Shown one piece after another: positions 41,241-48,540 of a stretch of 56,212 bases of DNA. The stretch is from JABMRW01 sp964396965. GTDB lineage: Bacteria; Chloroflexota; Dehalococcoidia; Dehalococcoidales; BS750m-G39. Below the pieces are notes generated by a model. That model saw nothing but the letters and a program-made list of their open reading frames with translations. It made no database searches and was not told where the DNA came from. Location of the stretch: assembly GCA_964396965.1 (NCBI GenBank), contig CAYNGD010000011.1, positions 1 through 56,212 of the forward strand, in the 5' to 3' direction. How positions within the stretch are numbered: position 1 is the first letter of the stretch; each line of letters begins with the position of its first letter. The translations under genes and the position numbers were made by a program.

Positions 41241-41396
41241 TTATTTTACCGCCCCGGACATTGCCCCGGTCATGCCCTTCATCATCGGCATCATCATCGC
41301 CATAAACATCATCAACATGAACAGCGGCATCATGGCGTTAATCATGTCGGTGATAGATGTGGTCTGTAGACCAGTAACTTGCTGTCCTGTAACCAT
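41241..41396 (-). CDS. 51-residue Met-rich membrane protein (tandem copy 1)
   Basis: MVTGQQVTGLQTTSITDMIN then AMMPLFMLMMFMAMMMPMMK and GMTGAMSGAVK. About one third of the residues are Met. Nearly identical in the hydrophobic part to the neighbouring gene, so the pair arose by tandem duplication. CGAGG lies upstream. A very abundant membrane component or pore is possible. Confidence 0.8.
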   Translation of the reverse strand: MVTGQQVTGLQTTSITDMINAMMPLFMLMMFMAMMMPMMKGMTGAMSGAVK

Positions 41397-41442
41397 CAAA
41401 ATAACCTCGCTTTCTCAGTTTTAATCCACCGGCACTTACCTG

Positions 41443-41625
41443 TTATGTAGCCTGGAACGCGCCGGTCATGCCCTTCATCATCGGCATCATTATTGCCATG
41501 AACATCATCAGCATGAACAGCGGCATCATGGCGTTGATCATGTCGGTGATAGACAGCGTCTGGCTTGGAATGACGCCTGGGGCTACCGTTAGCTGCCCAC
41601 CCGTAACCTGATTTGCCTTGACCAT
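41443..41625 (-). CDS. 60-residue Met-rich membrane protein (tandem copy 2)
   Basis: Same core as the neighbouring 51-residue protein: SITDMINAMMPLFMLMMFMA, then IMMPMMKGMTG. The N-terminus is longer (TGGQLTVAPGVIPSQT). AGGAGG precedes the ATG. The bare membrane tag also ends the subtilase and the 162-residue beta protein. Confidence 0.85.
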   Translation of the reverse strand: MVKANQVTGGQLTVAPGVIPSQTLSITDMINAMMPLFMLMMFMAIMMPMMKGMTGAFQAT

Positions 41626-41641
41626 CTAACTCCTCCTTTGT

Positions 41642-41911
41642 CTATGGATAACTCTCCCTCTGTCTATGGACTGTGTAGAGTCTCTCCGCCTCTCTCTCGA
41701 CGCAGGCTACGTCGTTCTCCGGGCAGAAGGCTTCGGCTCGGTTAACCGCCCAAAGTCCGTACTTTTTGACGAGCGGTTCCTTCGCCTCCCAGGGAATAGA
41801 ATGATGGCCGACCGCCCGGCTCATCCCCACTGCCACCCCAGCCAGGATGATGCCCGACGCAAACAAATAGGCCAGATTAATAATGGAGCCCATCTCGTCG
41901 GAGAGAGCCAT
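41642..41911 (-). CDS. Small membrane protein
   Basis: 89 residues; an N-terminal hydrophobic helix (INLAYLFASGIILAGVAVGM) then a soluble part with CPENDVACVEREAERLY. Possibly disulphide-bonded outside the membrane. Confidence 0.65.
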   Translation of the reverse strand: MALSDEMGSIINLAYLFASGIILAGVAVGMSRAVGHHSIPWEAKEPLVKKYGLWAVNRAEAFCPENDVACVEREAERLYTVHRQRESYP

Positions 41912-41929
41912 AGAAACAGAATCAGCCTA

Positions 41930-42145
41930 CTATTTACCGTAGGCTGCCTTCATGTTCTCGTAGCACTTGTCGAAGAGATCACCCGCTGCCTTGGACATGA
42001 TGTCCTTGAAAGCCTTCACCGGAGCGGAGCTCGAGTCTACCGTGATACCCAGGTAGCTGGAGAGCTTCGAGGTCATCTTGGTGATAGCGAGGTCGCTAGT
42101 GACACTCCTGACATACTTTTCCTTCGCAGATCCTTTTGAGGCCAT
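41930..42145 (-). CDS. Small helical protein, possible coat or core protein
   Basis: 71 residues starting at the ATG after AAAGGAGG. Basic start MASKGSAKEKYVRSVTSDLA, hydrophobic-heptad middle (KMTSKLSSYLGITVD), and FKDIMSKAAGDLFDKCYENM. It is the first gene after a strong terminator, so it likely leads the particle operon and is highly expressed; a main structural role is a guess. Confidence 0.6.
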   Translation of the reverse strand: MASKGSAKEKYVRSVTSDLAITKMTSKLSSYLGITVDSSSAPVKAFKDIMSKAAGDLFDKCYENMKAAYGK

Positions 42146-42225
42146 GTTGCAATCCTCCTTTCTTCCAGACCGGGCCGGGTGGCACCTGGTCCTTTTTCGG
42201 AGGTCTGCAACCTCGGCCAAAAAGG

Positions 42226-42276
42226 AAAGGGGGGTCTGCCCCTGAACCTTCTACCGAAGGTTGCAGACCCCCCTTT
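42226..42276. terminator. Strong bidirectional terminator
   Basis: A 14-bp perfect stem (AAAGGGGGGTCTGC / GCAGACCCCCCTTT) holding an inner 7-bp stem AACCTTC/GAAGGTT. Followed by T-rich sequence on both strands. Confidence 0.85.
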
Positions 42277-42308
42277 TATTTCCCTTAGAGCTGCCGATGA
42301 AAAGAGTA

Positions 42309-42348
42309 AGCCCGAAGAGCCGACTTTCACCGGCTAGCTCTTCGGGCT
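42309..42348 (-). terminator. Second terminator hairpin
   Basis: A 12-bp stem AGCCCGAAGAGC/GCTCTTCGGGCT with 16-base loop, just downstream of the AbrB-like gene on the minus strand. With the adjacent hairpin it insulates the regulatory genes from the particle operon. Confidence 0.75.
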
Positions 42349-42399
42349 ACAATTTAACGCTAGCACTATTAGATTAAGCTGTCAAGTCTGTATAAAAGT

Positions 42400-42591
42400 C
42401 TAGATTCTTACTCTCCTCCCCTGCTTCTTTGCCCTGATCACTAAGTCGTCACGGCGGACTCTAACTACGTTGACCACAATCTCCACCTGGTCACCTGCTC
42501 GAAGCTCGAAAGACTTTACCCATGATTTAGGCACCGTGACCGCCAGGCTGTTGCCGGTCTTAAAGAGTGATCTCTCCACCAGAATAGGCAT
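42400..42591 (-). CDS. AbrB/SpoVT-type DNA-binding protein
   Basis: 63 residues with the AbrB/MazE swapped-hairpin pattern: VERSLFKTGNSLAVTVPKSW, LRAGDQVEIVV. A likely transcription regulator; no toxin gene is adjacent, so antitoxin use is less likely. Confidence 0.8.
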   Translation of the reverse strand: MPILVERSLFKTGNSLAVTVPKSWVKSFELRAGDQVEIVVNVVRVRRDDLVIRAKKQGRRVRI

Positions 42592-42598
42592 TAGCAGC

Positions 42599-42799
42599 TC
42601 ACTTCCTGTACCTCTCCATGATGTTCTCAGCGTATCGGAGGCAGCCCTCCTGGAGTTGTGGAGACAATGCTAAGAACCTCTTTACCCGGGCTGCCCGCTC
42701 CTGTTTCTCCTTCTTGGTCATCTTCACAGGAATAGTGGGCGGTACGCCGGTTACAAATTCAAGAGCCTTCGCCGCCTCATCTAGATCAGAGCCAGCCAC
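42599..42799 (-). CDS. Small hypothetical protein
   Basis: 66 residues, helical and basic (KMTKKEKQERAARVKRFLAL). Next to the AbrB-like gene; shares the transcript. Function unknown. Confidence 0.55.
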   Translation of the reverse strand: MAGSDLDEAAKALEFVTGVPPTIPVKMTKKEKQERAARVKRFLALSPQLQEGCLRYAENIMERYRK

Positions 42800-43038
42800 T
42801 AAACTCTCTTCCCTTCCATGCCGAACATCTGATAAAGACCGTTGGCAGTGCTTTTTAATAGACCCTCCAGTATCTGCGGGATCAATTGTGCAGCTTCAGG
42901 GTCGTCACTCTCCAGTTTGACCTCCAGGGAGTTAGATGCCCCATCCGTATGAACAACGTAGCGGATTTTCTTGGTGAACTGCTGCATCTTAAGCATATCC
43001 TGATACTGCTTCGGACTTAAGAATGAAAAGGGATTCAT
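42799..43038 (-). CDS. Small hypothetical protein
   Basis: 79 residues from the ATG after GAGGAGG; PFSFLSPKQYQDMLKMQQFT and a beta-alpha end (VHTDGASNSLEVKLESDDPE). One-base overlap with the next gene. Function unknown. Confidence 0.55.
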   Translation of the reverse strand: MNPFSFLSPKQYQDMLKMQQFTKKIRYVVHTDGASNSLEVKLESDDPEAAQLIPQILEGLLKSTANGLYQMFGMEGKRV

Positions 43039-43048
43039 ATTATCCTCC

Positions 43049-43921
43049 TCACTTTGCTCGCTCATCAACGAGCCCTGGTATTTTTTCAGTTCGACCGGGG
43101 GTAACGATTCCTAACATGCGCTCCCACATCGACTCCATAGCTCTAGCCATAAATCCCTGCATTGGGTTCTCGACAGTAGCAATATCCGCCTTCTGCTTCT
43201 TCAGCTCTTCAAACTTAGCGTCGATTCGACCCAGCACGCCACCGACCGCACCCATCGCTGCTGTCTCAGCCATTTCCATACTCGACTCCTTAGCTCTGGC
43301 TGCAGCTGCGTCCAGCTCCTGTCTTGACTTGTCCATCATGTCAAGCATAGGCTTAACCATCTCGGCAAAAGCCTCGGCTTCACCTTTTCTAATCTGGGTC
43401 ATTCTCTGCACCATCTCGATACAGGCAGCCCATTTCATTAACGCTCGAAAATCTCTTTCCCCATCAAGACCATCTTTGAGAACAAGTTGGCGATAAACTG
43501 CCTCTGGAGCGATGACCTCGCCTTTACCATCCTTCAATATCATCGGCAAGGTTTCTGTCCCACTTCCCTCAGTTGGCTTACCTTCAGGCTCGACCATTTT
43601 GCTTAGCACCAGACGTACTGTAGATGGCTTGAAACCGAGTACAGTAGTAAGCTGTTCAAACCCGAAGCCTTTTTCCCAGTAATAGGTTATCTGCTCGGTC
43701 TCGCTGGCGTCCTCGGGCGGCGGTGGCACCTCTTCACCTGGGGTGGGTGAAGGCGATGGCTGAGATTTCTCAGATGCGGGAGGTAAAGCTAGAGTTTGTT
43801 CCTTGTTTTTCTCAGACTGGCCGGCTAACTGCCGCGTATCCTTAGGATGAGCGTTAGCTACATGTCCACCTAATTCCTGCTTTGTTTTGAACTTCCTGCC
43901 ACATCTCTTACACTTAAACAT
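43049..43921 (-). CDS. C2H2 zinc-finger / HTH protein
   Basis: 290 residues. N-terminal C2H2 finger CKRCGRKFKTKQELGGHVAN followed by AH (C-x2-C-x12-H-x4-H), a Pro-rich linker, an HTH-like WEKGFGFEQLTTVLGFKPST, and a Met/Ala-rich helical C-terminus. C2H2 fingers are more common in archaeal viruses but occur in bacterial elements. The iteron array lies directly upstream, so it may bind it. Confidence 0.75.
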   Translation of the reverse strand: MFKCKRCGRKFKTKQELGGHVANAHPKDTRQLAGQSEKNKEQTLALPPASEKSQPSPSPTPGEEVPPPPEDASETEQITYYWEKGFGFEQLTTVLGFKPSTVRLVLSKMVEPEGKPTEGSGTETLPMILKDGKGEVIAPEAVYRQLVLKDGLDGERDFRALMKWAACIEMVQRMTQIRKGEAEAFAEMVKPMLDMMDKSRQELDAAAARAKESSMEMAETAAMGAVGGVLGRIDAKFEELKKQKADIATVENPMQGFMARAMESMWERMLGIVTPGRTEKIPGLVDERAK

Positions 43922-43957
43922 TTTTACCTCCTGGTCATTTTAGTAAACGACTCTATT

Positions 43958-44038
43958 AGCAGATATGGGTAGCAGATATGCGCAGTAGATATGCGCAGTA
44001 GATATGCGCTAGTAGATATGCGCCTAGCAGATATGTGT
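43958..44038. repeat. Six-copy 13-bp iteron array
   Basis: Units AGCAGATATGGGT, AGCAGATATGCGC, AGTAGATATGCGC (twice, then with one and two extra bases) and AGCAGATATGTGT, at 43958, 43971, 43984, 43997, 44011, 44026. The core AGATATGCGC recurs on about one helical turn plus. It is a binding array for a repeat-specific protein: operator, partition or origin site. Confidence 0.9.
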
Positions 44039-44097
44039 CCATCATTTTCAGCCTCCCACTTATTATCTTTCTTGGCGATATTCTAGGGTTTTTAGTC

Positions 44098-44424
44098 TCA
44101 GACCTCCCCTCCTCCCCCGTCTATCACCCCGTTTTCATCCAAAGTCCATTTGAGAACAGAAATTCTATCTTCCAGGAATCCCTGCATATGCCGAGTATAA
44201 TAATCACAGGTAAATCTAAACCATTGTTGGTCTTCCGGTGGTAGTACGCCAATAGCCTCTCCCATTTCGGCGGTCAGGTGCAAAGCTGCTAGCCCCTGTC
44301 CCGGTGAAATCTGCTCCACGGTTAAGAAAGTCTCAGGTACTTCAATATTACGAGCTGCCGTAAAGCCGGCAAGCATTTCCTGGTAATATCTAAGTTTGGC
44401 CCTAATTTCTGTCTCGGTTTTCAT
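44098..44424 (-). CDS. Hypothetical protein
   Basis: 108 residues; helical (RAKLRYYQEMLAGFTAARNI), PEDQQWFRFTCDYYTRHMQG. Poly-Gly near the end (DGGGGEV). Lies just after the AAA+ gene, four bases away. Confidence 0.55.
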   Translation of the reverse strand: MKTETEIRAKLRYYQEMLAGFTAARNIEVPETFLTVEQISPGQGLAALHLTAEMGEAIGVLPPEDQQWFRFTCDYYTRHMQGFLEDRISVLKWTLDENGVIDGGGGEV

Positions 44425-44428
44425 GGTT

Positions 44429-45331
44429 TCAAACTCCCAAAAGCAGGCTAACCGCTTTTTCTACCCCTAACTGGGGCGCTAACCGGGCTACCCTGACTGC
44501 ATCTCTGACATCTTGTGACCGGCCATTAAGGGAAAGAGCTATTTCTTCGGCTACCTCAGGATCGATACCTTCTCGGCTAACCAGGACACCTTTTACCACC
44601 CGGGTAAACTCTAGGGAACCGTAAGCAGAAAGGCGCCTGATGGCGAAACGAGACCTGAGCTCCGGCGATAACCTGGTATCGATGTTGGTGGCAGCCACTA
44701 CCCTAATATCTACTCTGGCATCAAGCTCCCTGCCTTTCTTAGCCCTGACCAAACGGCCGCCTTCCATGATGCTGAGGAGGGCGGCGGTGTCGGCAGCATT
44801 CACTTTGTCCAATTCATCGATGAGTAGTACCTTTGGCTGCCGCTCTGTCACCATGTCCCACAAGCCGGCCTTGGATATCGCTGAGCCAACTAACCAGAGG
44901 GCGAGCTCCCCCCCGATTCTTTCGATGTCCCAGAGGAAAAGAGTCTTGGCCAGCGCTGGAGGTCCGGTCAAGAGGACATGGACCGGTTTCTCCGCGGAAA
45001 GGCAAGCCCTGAGGAGCTCTTTTACATCGTCGTGACCGATTATGTCCTCAAAAATATCCTCAGTCACCCCTATTTTTCGATTCTCGTGCGTCTCAGCGGG
45101 AGTGGGGCCACCAGCAATCACCGCCCGTGCCTTCTGGGTAAGTTTATAGCCATGGTAAGAATTGGACTCATAGACATCCTCAATAAGTCCGTCCATGCGG
45201 AGCTTAGTCAGGTTACCTGGCCAAACTCCAACATCGCGGGACCGCCAACCCAGCTTGCCGGCAAGGCTCTCCGGGTCAATGCTGTCCTCTGCCTCGGCTA
45301 TGCGACGAAGCAGTTCAATATCGGTTCCCAT
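44429..45331 (-). CDS. AAA+ ATPase with N-terminal winged helix
   Basis: 300 residues from the ATG after GGAGG. Residues 1-75 are winged-helix-like (PESLAGKLGWRSRDVGVWPG, GYKLTQKARAVIA); then an AAA+ core: Walker A GPPALAKT, Walker B VLLIDELDK, sensor 1 AATNID and Arg-rich SPELRSRFAIRR. The unusual Ala-Leu-Ala in Walker A recalls MCM/MoxR-type ATPases. Possibly a remodelling or DNA-packaging-related motor; not a terminase. Confidence 0.82.
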   Translation of the reverse strand: MGTDIELLRRIAEAEDSIDPESLAGKLGWRSRDVGVWPGNLTKLRMDGLIEDVYESNSYHGYKLTQKARAVIAGGPTPAETHENRKIGVTEDIFEDIIGHDDVKELLRACLSAEKPVHVLLTGPPALAKTLFLWDIERIGGELALWLVGSAISKAGLWDMVTERQPKVLLIDELDKVNAADTAALLSIMEGGRLVRAKKGRELDARVDIRVVAATNIDTRLSPELRSRFAIRRLSAYGSLEFTRVVKGVLVSREGIDPEVAEEIALSLNGRSQDVRDAVRVARLAPQLGVEKAVSLLLGV

Positions 45332-45367
45332 CACTGCCACCTCCTTTGATTATCTCGGCAATCGATT

Positions 45368-45520
45368 TCAGAGTTTCTCCAGTGCCGGTACCAATTGTTG
45401 CATCATTAGCACTAACGGTACCATCATCCCCATTAGAGCCACTGCGCTCTGCATCAGCCCGTGGCTCTCGCAACACTCGCCTTTCTTCGGCTTTTCCGGC
45501 ACGCCCGCTTTGAGGCACAT
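45368..45520 (-). CDS. 50-residue Met-rich membrane protein
   Basis: From the ATG after AAGGAGG: a Cys/Lys-rich head (MCLKAGVPEKPKKGECCESH) and a hydrophobic tail ALMGMMVPLVLMMQQLVPAL. It resembles the Met-rich tag of the particle genes 4 kb away, though without the PMMKG end. Confidence 0.65.
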   Translation of the reverse strand: MCLKAGVPEKPKKGECCESHGLMQSAVALMGMMVPLVLMMQQLVPALEKL

Positions 45521-45804
45521 GTCTCTTCCTCCTTTTCTAAATATTGGGCAACATGAGATAAAAACCAATCCACTTCCCGGTGTACTGTCTCCCCGGTAAT
45601 ATTGTGCATATCATGAGCAATTATTTCCTTGGTGCTAGAGTCTATTTTAAGCAGTAGGGCTAAGTGGCGACCATAATCTACCCGGGACTCTGGGAAATAA
45701 ACACCATAGAGAATCCAGAGAAAGCTGTTTCTAACTTTCTGGTCCTGCTCAACCAGTTTTGTTCCATCCTCTGTCCACAGTTTCAGAAACTCTTGAAGAG
45801 TCAC
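45454..45804 (-). CDS. Hypothetical protein
   Basis: 116 residues from the GTG after AAGGGGG. FLWILYGVYFPESRVDYGRH and HREVDWFLSHVAQYLEKEEE; basic end RACRKSRRK. It overlaps the 50-residue membrane protein gene by 67 bases. Confidence 0.55.
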   Translation of the reverse strand: MTLQEFLKLWTEDGTKLVEQDQKVRNSFLWILYGVYFPESRVDYGRHLALLLKIDSSTKEIIAHDMHNITGETVHREVDWFLSHVAQYLEKEEETCASKRACRKSRRKASVARATG

Positions 45805-46154
45805 TGCCACCCCCTTTCTATCTTGATTAAGTTATAGGCCGCCAGCACCACCTGAAGTAAGCCGGATGTCCCTTCAAAACCAGCAGTATCTGGATGAAGT
45901 CTATGCAGAAGGTCTCGGTACCGCTTCTTTACCTCCTCATCTGAAGCAGACTTATCCAGCCCGAGGATCACGTAGGGGTCAATCTGCTGCCCCACCATGC
46001 CACTGAGTTGAGACATATCTATGCCCATCGTCCGGATAAATTGCGTAAACTTACGCGGATTAAAGGCATCCTTCAGGATGTCGTTAATCCACCCCTGAAG
46101 CTCTTGCATTATTACCTGTAAGACGTGCTCCTGCATCCTAGCTATCCGGTCCAC
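45801..46154 (-). CDS. J-domain (DnaJ-like) protein
   Basis: 117 residues; the C-terminal half is a J-domain: DPYVILGLDKSASDEEVKKR, YRDLLHRLHPDTAG with the HPD motif that stimulates Hsp70. The N-terminal 60 residues are helical and unique. Would recruit host DnaK to viral or replication complexes. Confidence 0.88.
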   Translation of the reverse strand: MDRIARMQEHVLQVIMQELQGWINDILKDAFNPRKFTQFIRTMGIDMSQLSGMVGQQIDPYVILGLDKSASDEEVKKRYRDLLHRLHPDTAGFEGTSGLLQVVLAAYNLIKIERGWQ

Positions 46155-46430
46155 TTAATTTTCCCCTCCCTCTCTAAATACACTATAAAGGCTTTTCACA
46201 AAGAATCTGAAACGCTCTAAAACAGTTTCTGCTTCGGCTCCTCTACCTCCAAAGGAGGCATTAGTCAGACTGGCAGCTATCCTGTATAACTCTATCTGTG
46301 ATTGAGCGTTTGCCATTGCTCTAGCATAAGCCTCAGCGCTTTGAGTTTTCTCCGGATGGTCTTGAAGTATATGAACCATCCGCTCTTCCTCGGTTAGGAA
46401 GTCATCCCTTGAGCAAAAGAAGCACTTCAT
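46155..46430 (-). CDS. Small zinc-finger protein
   Basis: 91 residues; N-terminal CFFCSRDDFLTEEERMVHIL then QDH gives a C-x2-C-x13-H-x4-H finger like the 290-residue protein. Helical remainder. Its stop is next to the J-domain start. Confidence 0.7.
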   Translation of the reverse strand: MKCFFCSRDDFLTEEERMVHILQDHPEKTQSAEAYARAMANAQSQIELYRIAASLTNASFGGRGAEAETVLERFRFFVKSLYSVFREGGEN

Positions 46431-46441
46431 CGCTTACCTCC

Positions 46442-47002
46442 TCAAACAAACCAGTCCACGGTTATCGGCCCTATGCCTAGATAATTAAAATAGGTGAGCG
46501 CATAAATAAAATCCCCAGGCAGCGGCACGACATCCTGAGGTAACACCTGAAGATTTGCTCTCCAGAATACCTCGGCTACCGCCTCGGAGCACACCATAAA
46601 AGAGTCCCTCTGATACTTCAAAGGGAGAGGTATCCCCAGCTTCTGACAGATGAGCCTGGGGAGAATATAGCCAGGAACACAATCAAAGTCGTATTTTGAC
46701 TGGGGATCAATGGCTATTTCCAGGGCTTCGTGGAGAACCAGAGGCTTGAATTGATCATAATCCGGGCGCAGCCGCATGACTACGACCTTCTGCCCCACGT
46801 AGTCATAAACGTTAGTCAAAGTAGCGCCCCTGGCCGGTATCGATTCGTAAAAGAGAGGCGGCATGTCCGGGTAAGGGCTACCGTAGAACATCATCACGTG
46901 TGTGTAGGGACCACCCAGTCCCCACCTCATGAGTCGAGAATAGAGGTCTTGCTCCTCGTTAATCCAGACGAGGACATCAACAGGCTGTAATTTTTCTATC
47001 AT
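46442..47002 (-). CDS. Permuted NlpC/P60-like (YiiX-type) protein
   Basis: 186 residues. GGPYTHVMMFYG supplies the His block and SFMVCSEAVAEVFWRA the later Cys, the reversed order of permuted papain-fold enzymes such as YiiX and LRAT relatives. These act on peptide, lipid or amide bonds. No signal peptide. Could be a lysis or membrane-modifying enzyme; substrate not known. Confidence 0.72.
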   Translation of the reverse strand: MIEKLQPVDVLVWINEEQDLYSRLMRWGLGGPYTHVMMFYGSPYPDMPPLFYESIPARGATLTNVYDYVGQKVVVMRLRPDYDQFKPLVLHEALEIAIDPQSKYDFDCVPGYILPRLICQKLGIPLPLKYQRDSFMVCSEAVAEVFWRANLQVLPQDVVPLPGDFIYALTYFNYLGIGPITVDWFV

Positions 47003-47307
47003 GGCTTAATCCCCCCGTGTTTTTCTATCTCCGCCTTTATAACCTGCTCGGGAACAGCCTGAAAACCAGGGTGCCCGGGCAGCACCAGGCCGCCGGGTGT
47101 CTTGCCCTGCTCAATCCTGATGTGTGGTAAGAGGAAGAGCAGAGCCCCCAGGAACTCCTCGTGGTAGGGGCAGAGACCGTGGGCGCTGTTCCCACTGATA
47201 ACGCCCCGAGTGCAATCCGGCACCGGGCACCTGGTCAATTTAGATATTTTCCCATCACGGAAGACTTCACCCCGGGCAACTCGCTTCTTATCTTTCTTAT
47301 GACTCAT
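46999..47307 (-). CDS. Small Cys/His-containing protein
   Basis: 102 residues; CPVPDCTRGVISGNSAHGLC then PYH gives a zinc-like C-x4-C..C-x2-H cluster. Basic N-terminus MSHKKDKKRVARGE. ATGA overlap with the next gene. Unknown role. Confidence 0.6.
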   Translation of the reverse strand: MSHKKDKKRVARGEVFRDGKISKLTRCPVPDCTRGVISGNSAHGLCPYHEEFLGALLFLLPHIRIEQGKTPGGLVLPGHPGFQAVPEQVIKAEIEKHGGIKP

Positions 47308-47468
47308 CTTGCCCCTCTACTATCCAGAATCAGCTCATAGGCCCAAGTAAGGCGCTTCACATTGAGGCCGCCGTTGTCCGACTTTAAGTAAAACACGTAC
47401 CCCTTTTCGCAATAGGTGCGACTGCCCCTAACTCTGGCGTGGAAGCACTCGTAGAGCGTTCTTTTCAC
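47304..47468 (-). CDS. Small basic protein
   Basis: 54 residues when started at the GTG that overlaps the previous stop (TAGTG) and follows GGAGAG. A longer frame upstream overlaps the previous gene by 67 bases and lacks a ribosome site. TLYECFHARVRGSRTYCEKG, then a beta end. Function unknown. Confidence 0.55.
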   Translation of the reverse strand: MKRTLYECFHARVRGSRTYCEKGYVFYLKSDNGGLNVKRLTWAYELILDSRGAR

Positions 47469-47731
47469 TATTTGTTTCTCTCCAACGGGCGTCTCTTCAC
47501 TCTTATCGACTCTCTGGTCTCGATGTAAAGGCATGACGACCAGGGCACGAAGACCCTGCTTCTGTGATGGCTTCTCCTGCCTTTTGCCACGCTGTCGCGC
47601 CAGTCATTAAGCCAGACGCCTAATCCTTTCCGCTCCAGCTCGTCACCCGGCTTACCAGCCATGAAAGGGCTATCGCCTTCTATCCTGGTCTCCTTGTTAC
47701 CATCAATGGTTACGGTGGCGATAACCCTCAT
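47468..47731 (-). CDS. Small basic protein
   Basis: 87 residues; MRVIATVTIDGNKETRIEGD then a basic, Arg/Lys-rich C-terminal half. The ATG overlaps the end of the loader gene by four bases. No family match. Confidence 0.55.
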   Translation of the reverse strand: MRVIATVTIDGNKETRIEGDSPFMAGKPGDELERKGLGVWLNDWRDSVAKGRRSHHRSRVFVPWSSCLYIETRESIRVKRRPLERNK

Positions 47732-48540
47732 GGCTGCCTCCTGAGCTGCCGGAAGCTTCTGCCCTTGAGCTCGATAATCTTGCCCCTGGTCATTCCAATC
47801 AGACGGTCTACGGTGCTGCCTCCCATGAGGTCGCTCAGCGACGGCTGTCCCTCCAGGGGTAAGTTTGAGGTGACGACTACCGGCAGCCCTGACTTGTAGC
47901 GCTCGTCGACAATGTAGAAGTAGACCTCTCGAGTGTGCTCCGACGGCTTCTCCTTACCGACATCGTCGAGGATAAGCAGTCGCACGCCGCGCAGCTTGTT
48001 GTAGACATCCTCCTCACGCTCGTGCCAGCTATCCCCGTCCCTGATGTTATAGGTCGCCCGGATGCGCCTGATAAGACCGGGGCCGCTTTCGAAGCGCACC
48101 GGGCATGAGGCGTGAGCCGGGTCGCCGTCCCAGCTTGAGATAATATAGTTGGCAATGGCTACCGCCAGGTGGGTCTTCCCCAGGCCAAAGGCTGCCGAAT
48201 AGAACACCAGGGACGGATATCCCACCGCCTGCTCCGGGGCAAACCCCTGGGCATAGTCGAAGGCTACCCGATATGCCTCCCGCTGGTACCGCCGGTCAAA
48301 ATTATTAAAGGTCTTCTCTATCATCCATCCGGAAATCCCGCAGCTCGTCTTCCAATCGTTCTTCAGCTTTATTTTCTGCAGGGTGAGCGCTTCTTCGGCC
48401 TCTCTGGCTTCCTCAACCTCCCGCCTCGCCCGGCACGGAGGGCACTCTCTCGGCCTGATCACCCGTTCCCTGCCCAGAACGGCATAGTAGGCAACCTCGC
48501 CGGTGAAGGTCTGGTGGCAGCTCTGGCACTCAACCGACTC
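47728..48540 (-). CDS. DnaC-like helicase loader
   Basis: AAA+ loader of the DnaC/IstB group, 270 residues from the ATG at 48540 (AGGAGA upstream), overlapping the initiator by 11 bases. N-terminal zinc knuckle CQSCHQTF...CPPC, Walker A SAAFGLGKTHLA, Walker B LLILDDVGKE, then VVVTSNLPLEG and the Arg finger region. It would load host replicative helicase at the origin inside the preceding gene, as lambda P does with lambda O. Confidence 0.85.
   Translation of the reverse strand, partial: ESVECQSCHQTFTGEVAYYAVLGRERVIRPRECPPCRARREVEEAREAEEALTLQKIKLKNDWKTSCGISGWMIEKTFNNFDRRYQREAYRVAFDYAQGFAPEQAVGYPSLVFYSAAFGLGKTHLAVAIANYIISSWDGDPAHASCPVRFESGPGLIRRIRATYNIRDGDSWHEREEDVYNKLRGVRLLILDDVGKEKPSEHTREVYFYIVDERYKSGLPVVVTSNLPLEGQPSLSDLMGGSTVDRLIGMTRGKIIELKGRSFRQLRRQP

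Noticed and set aside
43958..44038. CRISPR-like repeats
   Set aside because: Units are 13 bp and directly abutting, with no unique spacers and no cas genes.
47304..47534. A 76-residue start for the small basic protein
   Set aside because: It would overlap the previous gene by 67 bases with no ribosome site; the GTG at 47468 has one and forms a stop-start overlap.
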